From: Spirulina subsalsa PCC 9445
GTDB taxonomy: Bacteria; Cyanobacteriota; Cyanobacteriia; Cyanobacteriales; Spirulinaceae
Length of the DNA stretch: 64,000 nt
Reading direction: 5' to 3'
Assembly (NCBI RefSeq): GCF_000314005.1
Contig: NZ_JH980292.1
Coordinates: forward strand, 3,322,121 to 3,386,120
In this document: positions 42,523-50,757 of the stretch, one piece after another
Layout: every line of letters starts with the position of its first letter
How positions within the stretch are numbered: position 1 is the first letter of the stretch
Position numbers and translations under genes: made by a program
The notes under the pieces: model-generated
What the model was told of the DNA's origin: nothing
The model's input: the letters and a program-made list of their open reading frames with translations, nothing else
The model's database searches: none

Positions 42523-42807
42523 CTACTCACTCGGGGGCGCGACTTTCTCTTTGAAGAGTTTTCCGGCAGAGAAAGCAGGGACTTTTGTTGCTTTAATCTC
42601 CATCTTTTCGCCCGTTTTAGGATTACGCCCTTCTCTGGCTTTGCGATCGCGGGATTCAAAGGAGCCAAAACCCACCAACGTGACCTTATCATCCTCGGCC
42701 ACAGCATCCATAATCGTGTCCACTGTGGCACTAATCACCGCATCGATTTGTTTTTTGGTGAGCGAAGTTTTCTTAGCCACTTCGTCCACTAATTCACCTT
42801 TATTCAT
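42523..42807 (-). CDS. hup: DNA-binding protein HU
   Basis: A 94-residue HU/IHF family nucleoid protein: MNKGELVDEVAKKTSLTKKQ, VTLVGFGSFESRDRKAREGRNPKTGE (DNA-binding arm with the RNP turn) and a C-terminal helix, followed by a short acidic VAPPSE tail. It works as a dimer to bend and compact DNA. ATG 42807 is chosen because GGAGA lies 8 nt before it; an in-frame upstream ATG at 42843 would add 12 non-conserved residues. cobD follows 21 bp later. About 290 bp upstream, to the holin-like gene, hold no other gene. Confidence 0.95.
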   Translation of the reverse strand: MNKGELVDEVAKKTSLTKKQIDAVISATVDTIMDAVAEDDKVTLVGFGSFESRDRKAREGRNPKTGEKMEIKATKVPAFSAGKLFKEKVAPPSE

Positions 42808-43099
42808 GCAAAATCTCCTATTTGTCTGCCGTTTGTGCGTCAATAATCCGGATTATGACCCAAGCTTTGAACGTTACAGGGCGTGATTTCAGTCCGGAGT
42901 TTGGATCTCAACTCCTGAAATACCCATCCGCTCAAAGTTTCACTGAATCATTCTACGCTCTACCCGGCCGATCTGGATCGCTGAAAGTGCTAATTTCTTG
43001 TAGTTTTTCGGATTTCTTTATAAATCTTCATCCCCTCGGGAGTGAAATAGGGGAAATTCTATCCCAAGGCAAGGGCTAAAACCCTTACCTGCTCTAGGT

Positions 43100-43474
43100 T
43101 TAGCTAAAAGGGAACTTGGAGGAACCGTCTGGCTCGGAAAAAAACAGGCGGTTTAAGAAACTGCTAAGAAAAGATAGGACAAAAGAACCGAATAGGGCGG
43201 GGAAGAATCCAGACACCGTGAAACCGGGGGTGAGATAACCGACTAAACCAAAGGCGATCGCATTCACCACCAGCAAGAATAAGCCCAAGGTGAGAATCGT
43301 GAGGGGGAGAGTGAAGAGCGTTAGAACAGGTTTAACAATACTATTAACCACCCCAAACACCACCGCCGCAATAGCTGCCGAGGTAAAACCCGTAATCGTT
43401 AGACCCGGAACGATATAAGCGGTTAGCAAAACGGCGATCGCCGAGACAAACCAAGTTAAGAGAAATTGCACCAT
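43100..43474 (-). CDS. phage holin family / four-helix membrane protein
   Basis: A 124-residue integral membrane protein with four hydrophobic helices (LLTWFVSAIAVLLTAYIV, AAIAAVVFGVVNSIV, FTLPLTILTLGLFLLVVNAI, ALFGSFVLSFLSSFL). It belongs to the phage_holin_4 family (Mycobacteriophage-holin-like, PF04020), found on chromosomes throughout bacteria and not linked to prophages. The start ATG at 43474 is preferred because AAGGTGAT precedes it; an upstream in-frame start at 43576 would add 34 residues. Function unknown. It is divergent from the DUF92 gene with about 120 bp between. Confidence 0.8.
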   Translation of the reverse strand: MVQFLLTWFVSAIAVLLTAYIVPGLTITGFTSAAIAAVVFGVVNSIVKPVLTLFTLPLTILTLGLFLLVVNAIAFGLVGYLTPGFTVSGFFPALFGSFVLSFLSSFLNRLFFSEPDGSSKFPFS

Positions 43475-43596
43475 CGTCTTATCACCTTTTTTTGTTGCTA
43501 CTCTATCCAGAGAGGCTGACAGATAGTAGACCCATCCTATCCATCCCACTACTGCCACTATAGCCAGTTTGCCCATCCTTTACCCAGTCTTGCCTG

Positions 43597-44340
43597 ATGT
43601 TCTCTTCCCTTAACCCTTGGGTGATTGCCCTTGCACTGAACACGCTGTTAATTGCGATCGCCTTCCTCTCCCCCAAAAAACTCCTAACCCCCATCGGCTA
43701 CCTCCACGCTTGGGTTTTAGGCGTTCTCCTCTGGGGAACCCTACAAGCCCCCGGCTATCTTGTCGTCCTGTTTTACTTCCTCGTCGGTTCCGGCGTAACC
43801 CGCCTTGGCATGGCCGAAAAAGAAGCCGCCGGAATCGCCGAAAAACGTTCCGGTTTACGCGGCCCCGAAAACGTTTGGGGATCCGCCGGAATCGCCACCC
43901 TCTGCGCCCTAGGAACCCTCTGGGCAACCCCCCTGTGGTCTAGTCTCCTGCAATTAGGCTACGTCGCCAGTTTCAGCACCAAACTCTCCGACACTTGCGC
44001 CTCAGAAGTCGGTAAAGCCTACGGAAAACGCACCTTTTTAATCACCACCTTCCAACCCGTCCCCCGAGGCACAGAGGGCGCAGTGAGTCTAGAAGGCACC
44101 TTAGCAGGTCTTTTCGCCTCCGTAATCATCGCCCTAATCGGTTGGGGTGTAGGTTTAATCAGTCCTTGGGGTCTGCTTTGGTGTACCCTTGCCGCCTTCA
44201 TCGCCACCAACTTAGAAAGCGTCATTGGGGCAACCTTACAGACTCAATTTGATTGGCTTTCCAACGAGTGGGTGAATGTGATTAATACCCTCATCGGCGC
44301 AGTTGTAGCTATTCTCGCCGCTTCGTTAGGTTTTCAGTAG
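43597..44340 (+). CDS. DUF92 / TIGR00297 membrane protein (VTE6-like phytyl-phosphate kinase)
   Basis: A 247-residue polytopic membrane protein of the DUF92 family, with six or seven helices, the cytoplasmic motif SFSTKLSDTCASEVGKAYG (about 127-145), PVPRGTEGAVSLEGTLAG and ATNLESVIGAT. Family knowledge: the plant relative VTE6 is a phytyl-phosphate kinase for tocopherol and phylloquinone, and the cyanobacterial homologue works with VTE5-type phytol kinase in recycling chlorophyll-derived phytol. I assign it only as DUF92 with this likely role. It is monocistronic, with a repeat array directly behind its stop codon. Confidence 0.82.
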   Translation: MFSSLNPWVIALALNTLLIAIAFLSPKKLLTPIGYLHAWVLGVLLWGTLQAPGYLVVLFYFLVGSGVTRLGMAEKEAAGIAEKRSGLRGPENVWGSAGIATLCALGTLWATPLWSSLLQLGYVASFSTKLSDTCASEVGKAYGKRTFLITTFQPVPRGTEGAVSLEGTLAGLFASVIIALIGWGVGLISPWGLLWCTLAAFIATNLESVIGATLQTQFDWLSNEWVNVINTLIGAVVAILAASLGFQ

Positions 44341-44341
44341 T

Positions 44342-44428
44342 AGGGAACGGGGAACGGGGGGGAGAGGGGGAGCAGGGGGGTATCACCTATTCCCTATTCC
44401 CTATTCCCTATTCCCGACTCCCCCTATT
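44342..44428. repeat. composite short tandem repeat, copy F (short)
   Basis: GGGAACG and GGGGGAGA units, one GGGGAGCA, then TATTCCC heptamers and one CGACTCC. It fills the space between two convergent genes. Confidence 0.85.
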
Positions 44429-44429
44429 C

Positions 44430-44651
44430 TCAACACTTCACATAAAGCTGTGCATCAATGTAGATGCGCACAGGGATTTGAGGAGAAGCCTTTACCGAAG
44501 CCGCCCAAATATGTTCCGCCATGCGAGGACTAATCGTTTCCACAATCAAGTTGCGACGGTGAAACCTGATATTCAGATAATCTAGACTACAAGCCGTGTT
44601 AGCACGAATCGTCCCCAGCCACTTTAGGAAAGCTAAGTCAAAATCTGTCAT
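44430..44651 (-). CDS. small conserved-looking protein of unknown function
   Basis: A 73-residue soluble protein (MTDFDLAFLKWLGTIRANTA). Composition is ordinary for a folded protein: no low complexity, mixed alpha/beta hydrophobic pattern, ending in IPVRIYIDAQLYVKC. It fills the minus strand between two repeat-bounded genes with a plausible start 90 bp from the divergent pseudouridine synthase. I do not recognise the family; it could be a cyanobacterium-specific protein. Confidence 0.6.
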   Translation of the reverse strand: MTDFDLAFLKWLGTIRANTACSLDYLNIRFHRRNLIVETISPRMAEHIWAASVKASPQIPVRIYIDAQLYVKC

Positions 44652-44741
44652 GCTTTATACCAAATTCCAGAATTTATGATTTCTTCATTATTCCCATAAT
44701 AGGGAAAATCTTCAACCCGCAGCGTCCAGAGTGAACCTTTT

Positions 44742-45386
44742 ATGCACCATCACTACATTCTCTTTTACAAACCCTACGGCGTTCTCTGCCAATTCAGCCC
44801 AGAGGGAGACAGCCCCCGAGAAACCCTAAAATCCTATATTCCCATCCCCTCCGTTTATCCAGCCGGACGCTTAGACCAAGACAGCGAAGGTCTATTACTG
44901 CTCACCAACGACGGCCGACTCCAGCACCAACTCTGTCATCCCCGTTTCGCCCACCTACGCACCTACTGGGTCCAAATAGAAGGCATCCCCCACCCTGAAG
45001 CCCTCACGCAATTGAGACAAGGAGTTAAAATCAAGGACTATCACACCCGCCCCGCCCAAGTCGCCTTACTCGAACAGGAGCCAAACTTACCCCCCAGAAA
45101 TCCCCCTATTCGTTTTCGCAAAAGTATCCCCACCCGTTGGTTAGAAATGAGCCTCACTGAGGGCAAAAATCGTCAAGTCCGCCGCATGACTGCCGCCGTC
45201 GGTTATCCTACGTTACGATTAGTCCGAGTCGCGATGGGGTCTAACCGAAAATATGCTAAAGTAAGGTCTGTTTTTCCCACCAATCCCCATGCTTTATTCA
45301 CCTTAGAAGGGCTAGGCTTGGGGGAATGGCGAGCGTTAAATGAGCAAGAACAGCAACTATTAAAAAAAGGATTAGTTTCGTGTTGA
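44742..45386 (+). CDS. rluE: RluE-type 23S rRNA pseudouridine synthase
   Basis: A 214-residue RsuA/RluB/RluE-family pseudouridine synthase without the N-terminal S4 domain, as in RluE. Motif I is ILFYKPYGVLCQFSP; the catalytic Asp is Asp45 in AGRLDQDSEGLLLLTNDG; motif III is LTEGKNRQVRRMTAAVGYPT. It isomerises a uridine in 23S rRNA; RluE modifies U2457 in E. coli. Its stop codon TGA at 45384-45386 overlaps the start of the peroxiredoxin gene by 7 bp, so the two are translationally coupled. Confidence 0.9.
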   Translation: MHHHYILFYKPYGVLCQFSPEGDSPRETLKSYIPIPSVYPAGRLDQDSEGLLLLTNDGRLQHQLCHPRFAHLRTYWVQIEGIPHPEALTQLRQGVKIKDYHTRPAQVALLEQEPNLPPRNPPIRFRKSIPTRWLEMSLTEGKNRQVRRMTAAVGYPTLRLVRVAMGSNRKYAKVRSVFPTNPHALFTLEGLGLGEWRALNEQEQQLLKKGLVSC

Positions 45387-45850
45387 ATATTGGGGATATT
45401 GCACCGGATTTTAGTCAAAACGACGCAAACGGTACAGCTACAGAGCTTAAACGTTTTCAAGGAAAATGGCTCATTTTATATTTTTATCCTAAAGATAATA
45501 CCCCCGGTTGCACCACAGAAGCTCAGGAGTTTTCCGCCTTAGCTGATGAATTTTTAAAATTCAATAGTGTAGTTGTGGGAGTCAGTCCTGATAGTGAAAA
45601 GTCCCATTGTCGCTTTCGCGATAAACACAATTTATCCTTAATTTTATTAAGTGATCCGGAGCATAAAATGGCGGAGGATTATGGAGTCTGGCAGATGAAA
45701 AAGTTTATGGGCAAGCAGTATATGGGAATAGTGCGTTCTACCTTTTTAATTAATCCCGAGGGTAAGTTAACCCAAATTTGGACAAACGTGAAGGCTAAAG
45801 GTCATGCTCAAGTGGTTTTAGACAGTTTACAAAAAAACACGGGAGCATGA
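45380..45850 (+). CDS. bcp: thioredoxin-dependent peroxiredoxin, BCP/PrxQ type
   Basis: A 156-residue peroxiredoxin of the BCP/PrxQ group. The peroxidatic cysteine is Cys44 in DNTPGCTTEAQEFS, preceded by the YFYPKD strand. The resolving-Cys position five residues later (as in PrxQ) is occupied by Glu/Ala, so it is a 1-Cys-type or resolves through another cysteine such as Cys72. It reduces hydroperoxides with thioredoxin as donor. The start is GTG 45380, inside the end of rluE. Nothing suggests horizontal transfer. Confidence 0.92.
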   Translation: MLNIGDIAPDFSQNDANGTATELKRFQGKWLILYFYPKDNTPGCTTEAQEFSALADEFLKFNSVVVGVSPDSEKSHCRFRDKHNLSLILLSDPEHKMAEDYGVWQMKKFMGKQYMGIVRSTFLINPEGKLTQIWTNVKAKGHAQVVLDSLQKNTGA

Positions 45851-46021
45851 AAGCTCCCATCGTTTAAGTGGAAGATGAAATGCGACTCGCTACAACAAGC
45901 GCACCATGACGCTAAGAGGGTATCAGTTGAACCTTTCGTACATTGGTCAGCGTGAAAAACTCATCCTCAATGTGCCGGAGCATTTTCGGGAGATTGTTTC
46001 TTCCTATTCCCACTTTTCCAA

Positions 46022-46507
46022 TCACTTTGATAACTGCACCAAGGCATCCTTAACCGTTGGAGGGAGTCGGCGCATAATTTTCCCCTTGTCTCGGTCTACG
46101 GCCACTAATGTGATTTTTGCGGTGAGTAATAATTCTTGAGAGTCGAGGCCGACCATTTGATAATCCCAATCGATTCTCACCCCGGTCATCTCTAACATTC
46201 GGGTTTTAATTAAGGCTGACTGTCCTAAACGCAGGGCGCGATGATACCGCACAGACAAATCTACAACAGGTAAATCACACCCAAGCTTGACTAATTCGGC
46301 AAAATCAATGCCAATAGAACGCAAACATTCCACCCGGGCTTCTTCGAGCCAAGTTAAATAAGCCCCGTGCCAGACGACCCCCCCATAGTCGGTATGGTGA
46401 GGTTGAGCTTTAACCAAATACTCAAACCAGCCCTCGGTTTTAGCGCGCAGGGCGTTGTCTCGTGCGATCGCCCTTGTCGGTGGTAATTGTGGCTGTTCTT
46501 GACCCAT
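46022..46507 (-). CDS. acyl-CoA thioesterase, YbgC / 4-hydroxybenzoyl-CoA type
   Basis: A 161-residue hotdog-fold thioesterase. The active-site segment HHTDYGGVVWHGAYLTWLEEARVE contains the family Asp. It has an N-terminal extension of about 30 residues. In cyanobacteria a similar protein hydrolyses 1,4-dihydroxy-2-naphthoyl-CoA in phylloquinone synthesis, but I cannot tell that enzyme from general YbgC-type thioesterases here. It is transcribed in the same direction as pfkA, which lies upstream of its promoter side by 63 bp in reverse order; co-transcription from pfkA's far upstream promoter is possible. Confidence 0.82.
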   Translation of the reverse strand: MGQEQPQLPPTRAIARDNALRAKTEGWFEYLVKAQPHHTDYGGVVWHGAYLTWLEEARVECLRSIGIDFAELVKLGCDLPVVDLSVRYHRALRLGQSALIKTRMLEMTGVRIDWDYQMVGLDSQELLLTAKITLVAVDRDKGKIMRRLPPTVKDALVQLSK

Positions 46508-46570
46508 CGATTCCCTATTCTCACAACAAGCTTAGAGGAGAGGAGATTCTATCCCCCTCCTCTTTGCATC

Positions 46571-47695
46571 TTAGCCTATTGAGGCGTTCAGAATCTTGCT
46601 GTCTGCGAGGGGAAACATTTGGGCAGGGTGTCCTGAACCGTTGTGAGAGATTTCTAAGGTCCCTTCATGTTCACCAATATAAATCCCCAGACCGACGGCT
46701 GTTTTCACTAAGGTATCGTGAGGATCCACAATGCGAATCTTGCCTGTCGCTTCTTCAATGGGAACCGGTACCACTTGATGATTTTGCCAAGCGACAATCT
46801 TGTTGTAATTTTCTTGAGCGATTAAATCCACAGCGGCAACCCCAAAAGAAGAGGCTAAAATTCGGTCAGCCGGACTGGGCATTCCACCCCGTTGGACATG
46901 ACCTAAAACCGTCACCCGCGTATCAATTCCGGTGAGTTCAGTAATCATATCTGCGAAGAATTGCCCGATTTTACCCACGCGACAAGTGCCATTACGAGTA
47001 TAAACGGCTTCAGACACAATCATGACGGTATGATTAAACCCGTGTTGTTTCCGTTCGGCAATTTTCCGGCAAATATTCTCGATGTTGTAGGGAATTTCGG
47101 GGATCAGAATAATATGCGCTCCTCCGGCAATCCCGGCGTTGAGGGCAATATGTCCGGCATCCCGTCCCATGACTTCTAAGATCATAATCCGCTCATGACT
47201 TTCGGCGGTGGAATGGAGACGATCTAAGGCTTCTGTGGCTACGTTAACGGCGGTTTGATACCCAATGGCATATTCCGTTAAGTAAACATCATTATCAATG
47301 GTTTTGGGAATGCCTACAAAGTTAATGTTGCCGTATTTGGCGATGCGGTGCAGAATGGCTAAACTCCCATCTCCCCCAATGCCGATCAGGGCATTAAGAT
47401 TCAGACGGTGGTAGTTTTCTACGATGAGATCTAAGCATTCTTCTAGTCGTTTTTCTCCTTTGTTGGTGGTGCCAAGTAGGGTTCCGCCTTTGGTGAGCAG
47501 GGACTCTACTTTGCTCAGTTGTAAGTCTATGTATTCGGGGGGTGTGGTCATTAGGCCGTTGGTGGCACCTTTAATCCCAACGACTTCCCACCCATAAGTG
47601 ACGACGGCGCGATTGACTATAGCGCGAATGGTGGCGTTTAATCCAGCACAGTCGCCGCCACTTGTCAAGACTCCGATCCGTTTTTTTTCTCCCAT
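46571..47695 (-). CDS. pfkA: 6-phosphofructokinase, group III (Gly/Lys signature)
   Basis: A 374-residue phosphofructokinase: LTSGGDCAGLNATIRAIV at the N-terminus, IGGDGSLAI (107-114), IPKTIDNDV (129-137, catalytic Asp134), VMGRDAGHIAL and GHVQRGGMPSPADR for fructose 6-phosphate. The donor-deciding positions combine Gly110 (E. coli 104, ATP type) with Lys131 (E. coli 124, usual in PPi type). This pairing marks group III, the long-chain cyanobacterial and actinobacterial ATP-dependent enzymes. It acts in glycolysis in the cytoplasm. Upstream is 765 bp of debris of mobile elements, so the promoter is in or next to it. Confidence 0.93.
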   Translation of the reverse strand: MGEKKRIGVLTSGGDCAGLNATIRAIVNRAVVTYGWEVVGIKGATNGLMTTPPEYIDLQLSKVESLLTKGGTLLGTTNKGEKRLEECLDLIVENYHRLNLNALIGIGGDGSLAILHRIAKYGNINFVGIPKTIDNDVYLTEYAIGYQTAVNVATEALDRLHSTAESHERIMILEVMGRDAGHIALNAGIAGGAHIILIPEIPYNIENICRKIAERKQHGFNHTVMIVSEAVYTRNGTCRVGKIGQFFADMITELTGIDTRVTVLGHVQRGGMPSPADRILASSFGVAAVDLIAQENYNKIVAWQNHQVVPVPIEEATGKIRIVDPHDTLVKTAVGLGIYIGEHEGTLEISHNGSGHPAQMFPLADSKILNASIG

Positions 47696-47811
47696 GATTT
47701 GTTCCTCTAAGAACTAGAAGCACAGCCATCATTTTCGGGTCTTTCTCGGGGAGTTTTGAATTTTGCGGGGTTTGATTTTAGATTTGCCTTGGACGGATTT
47801 TCGGCGTTGAC

Positions 47812-48310
47812 ATACTCTCCTGCCTGAAGGTAGAAGATTCTCCAGACATCACTGTACATGGATTTCTGGTTCAGCGACTCAACTTAAATTAAAGATATGG
47901 CAAGAACTAGACGACTGCAACTTTTAGTTTCCGACGAAGAATAGGAGACTCTTGCTGATTACGCCAAGCCGAAGCGAATCCTTATGCCTGATGTACTTAG
48001 GGTCTGCGTTCCCTAGCCCCACGAGTAGAGTTATTCAGCAAGCCCTACTTAGAGACTCATTAAAACCCGCTCAGAAGTCGCCCTAAAGGGCGAGGCCTTA
48101 GACTCACTTTCTTGGGTAATGATTCCGCTTCTGAGTTTCCAAAACCCATACAGGACAAGAAACCGACACTTCCAAGGAAAAACCAGTGTTTCGGCCATTT
48201 TCCCGGAGCCTCTAACCACAACAGTGCTTTCCGTGAACTAACCGACGCTGAATCGAGGTTGCCAAAGATTTTGGGTCTAAAGCCCCGTCCTTCTAGGACG
48301 GCTTTTCAGG
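47812..48310. mobile_element. decayed IS200/IS605 (TnpB-type) end fragments
   Basis: The 765 bp between pfkA and the sulfotransferase gene contain no credible gene. GTTGACATACTCTCCTGCCT plus GAAGGTAGAAGATTCT (47813-47848) resembles, reversed, the right-end hairpin region of cyanobacterial TnpB elements. Further right, TAAAGCCCCGTCCTTCTAGG plus ACGGC (48280-48304) is a second such hairpin in forward orientation (CCGTCCT/AGGACGG). GTGAACTAACCGACGCTGAA (48233-48252) recurs at 23161. I read this as overlapping fossil ends, with no intact tnpA or tnpB. Confidence 0.5.
48031..48046. repeat. solitary terminal inverted repeat of the 39.9-kb MITE family
   Basis: TTATTCAGCAAGCCCT is identical to the inner-to-outer right TIR at 40085-40100, and the preceding CCCTAGCCCCACGAG parallels CCCTAACCCCACAAG before the MITE end. 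No matching left end is found within 300 bp. Confidence 0.7.
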
Positions 48311-48460
48311 TTAGACTGTTTTTTAGAAAACTATCAATTCTGGACAAGAATAAACTCATCATTGTAAAGAATGAATGATTAATACTTAATGGTCAATTAT
48401 TCCATTTGTGCTGAGAGACGTATTTTGATCTCACGGTTATGATTTGAGGTTAAAATCACG

Positions 48461-49372
48461 GTGCAACTTGTTGATTCAACCCATTTAAACCCCTTGAACC
48501 ACCCAGAACCGAGAATTAACCAAAAAGTGTGTTTTATCGCTGGAACAGGTCACTCCGGCTCTACCTTATTAGGACTACTATTAGGCAATCATTCCAGCAG
48601 TTTTTTTTGTGGAGAAGGGAACAAAAGCCAATATATTGGGAAAGAAAACGCTCCGGCTCGGAAACGGTTTTGTAAGTTTTGTGGTGCGGACTGTGCCATC
48701 TGGGGAGAGCTTGCTCTCAACCCAGAACAGGATCTCTATGAACAATTGACTCAACGCATTCGGCACAAGCAGCATCAAGAGAAAACCTTGATGATTGATT
48801 CCACGTCTGGCACCCATTGGATTCGTAAGCAATGGAACTATTTAAAGGCAACTACTGCCCAACCTTACTTAATTTTCCTCCAACGGGATGGTCGCGGTGT
48901 GGTGAATTCTTATCGCCGTAAGTACCCAGAACGAGATTTTAGGGAGATTATAAACAACTGGTTGGATAATATCCGAGAGGCTCAAGCATTATTTAATGAG
49001 TTCACTGGGTCTAAAATGATTCTACATTATGAAGAATTAGCGGTGAATACCCATGCAGTATTAAAACGCCTGTGTGAGTTTTTAAATATTGCTTATGAAC
49101 CGGAAATGATCAATTATGGCAACCGTGAGTATCATGTGTTAGGGGGAAACAATGGAACACAATACTTGGTCGCCCAAAATCGAGCCAATGCCCAGGATAA
49201 ATTTTTAGGTCGGATGTCTTCGATGAACCGTCAATATTATCAAGGTCACAAGCCGGAAATTGTTTTAGATGTGCGTTGGCAAACTGAACTATCCGAGGAG
49301 CAGAAAGCTATCTTTGCTGACTTGGCTGGTGAAATTAATCAATCTTTTGAGTGGAACACTTCGGTAAACTAA
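48461..49372 (+). CDS. sulfotransferase
   Basis: A 303-residue PAPS-dependent sulfotransferase. The 5'-phosphosulfate loop is IAGTGHSGSTLLGLLLGNHS (about 25-44) and the 3'-phosphate-binding segment is LQRDGRGVVNSYRRKYPERD (about 143-162). A CxxCGxxC cluster (FCKFCGADC, about 70-78) is unusual and could bind a metal. It has no signal peptide or membrane helix. The GTG start at 48461 follows GAGG by about 11 nt. Its stop codon directly abuts the ATG of the next gene, so both sulfotransferase genes form an operon, probably for sulfation of a surface glycan or lipid (inference). Confidence 0.85.
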   Translation: MQLVDSTHLNPLNHPEPRINQKVCFIAGTGHSGSTLLGLLLGNHSSSFFCGEGNKSQYIGKENAPARKRFCKFCGADCAIWGELALNPEQDLYEQLTQRIRHKQHQEKTLMIDSTSGTHWIRKQWNYLKATTAQPYLIFLQRDGRGVVNSYRRKYPERDFREIINNWLDNIREAQALFNEFTGSKMILHYEELAVNTHAVLKRLCEFLNIAYEPEMINYGNREYHVLGGNNGTQYLVAQNRANAQDKFLGRMSSMNRQYYQGHKPEIVLDVRWQTELSEEQKAIFADLAGEINQSFEWNTSVN

Positions 49373-50731
49373 ATGAACAAAAAAATTGACCTCGTTTTTC
49401 GGACAATTGGCGAGCGAACCAGTGATATTGCTCTGGATTTAGCCATCCAACAAATTCAGCCTAATCAAGTGCATCTGATTGAAAATGTGCGCCCTTTTTC
49501 GGCGGCGGTGCAGAAGATGCTCCAGATTGACTATGATTGTGATTTTGTGGTGTTCATGGATGCGGACTGCTTGCTGATGGAAAATATGCAGGCTTTTCTC
49601 CAGCGTAATGAGTTCCCTTATGTGGATTGTTATGTGTTAGATAAATTCCGGGGTCATATTCATCAAGGGGTGCATATTACCCGGGTGGATGTGGTGCGGT
49701 TGATGGCACAGATTAAACCGCCGCAAAATGATGAAAAATATGTGTTGCGGCCTGAATCTCGACTGCGCTCTATAGCTCTTTCTCGAATGAAGGCTAATAA
49801 GCATTTTAAGACGTTCCGTATTTTGCATGATTATTTCCAACGCTACGATCATATTTATGCGAAGATGGCGCTGCGAGAACTGCGGAGTCGCACGGAGGAA
49901 AATCGCCGGGAATTGGAGGTTGCTCAACAGTATTGGGAGAGATATCTTGAGGATGTAGATTTTCAGATTGCGAAGTTGGCGATCGCACAAACCCGAGCCG
50001 CCGTTCCCCAAAACTCCACCCCGGCGGAGATTGACGACTATATTGTACGTCTCCCCGAAATTGCCGAGCGGGCTATTTCTGAGTTCCCCCTACCCCCCCA
50101 ACCGGAAATCACCTCGGCCGAAATTGACCAACAGACGAAAAAAATCTGGTCTTGGCAACTGGTCAACGTGGGAGCCGGTACTCTTGAACCCCCGGCTGAA
50201 CCCCGTTCCCCCTATAAAGTCTTTGGGGTGGGGTTAAGTCGCACGGGAACGAAAAGTCTCACTAGTGCTCTGCACATTTTAGGCTTTAAGGTCATTCACT
50301 ACCCCGAAGATGAAACTACCTTACGGGAGTTAATGGAAGGGAATTATAAGTTTTCCCTCTTGGAGCATTTTGATGGCATTACTGACATTACGGTATCGGC
50401 TTTTTATCCCCAACTGGATCAACTGTTCCCCGGCAGTAAATTTATTTTGACTGTGCGGGATAAGGAAAGCTGGCTCACTTCTCTTGAGAAACACTGGTTC
50501 AATCGTCCGGCCTTTGATGCTAACAACCAGATAGAGAAAGAAATTCATCTGCACATTCGGCGCTTCTTACGGAGTACCGTCTACGGGTGTTATGAGTTTA
50601 ACCGTGAGCGGATGTCCTATGTCTATGACCTGCATTATCTTGATCGTCGGAAGAAGACCCTCGATTTTATCGACGGGATGAATTACGACATATTACAACA
50701 GCATACCCCAAATTGTAAAATCCTGCTATAA
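49373..50731 (+). pseudogene. 5' part of a glycosyltransferase-like/sulfotransferase fusion gene, interrupted by a TnpB element
   Basis: Residues 1-240 include a GT-A-like domain (KIDLVFRTIGERTSDIALDL, FVVFMDADCLL with a DxD-like DAD), a helical linker, then from about 278 a sulfotransferase domain with VFGVGLSRTGTKSLTSALHI, ILTVRDKESWLTSLEKHW and MSYVYDLHY. The native sequence ends at Tyr422 (TAT, 50636-50638). The next 30 residues to the stop at 50731 come from the inserted element. The missing C-terminus (KNTLDYFCDRPDSLLVLNIG onward) is found intact at 51990-52193. Removing 50639-51989 restores a 489-residue frame with no other lesion. Whether the shortened 452-residue product keeps activity is unknown; the lost part contains the last strand and helices of the sulfotransferase fold. 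Confidence 0.88.
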
Positions 50732-50757
50732 TCTTTCTAACAATGAGCAAGAATTGA

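Noticed and set aside
42400-43100. cobalamin riboswitch near cobD
   Set aside because: cobD is directly behind HU with 21 bp between and no B12-box-like text is present.
43100-43474. prophage, suggested by the holin-family protein
   Set aside because: No other phage gene nearby; this four-helix family is a normal chromosomal gene in many bacteria.
45906-46139. 77-codon plus-strand frame after the peroxiredoxin gene
   Set aside because: More than half lies antisense to the thioesterase gene; no recognisable protein.
48112-48378. 88-codon frame in the IS debris
   Set aside because: Its composition follows the decayed repeat ends, with no ribosome-binding site and no family resemblance.
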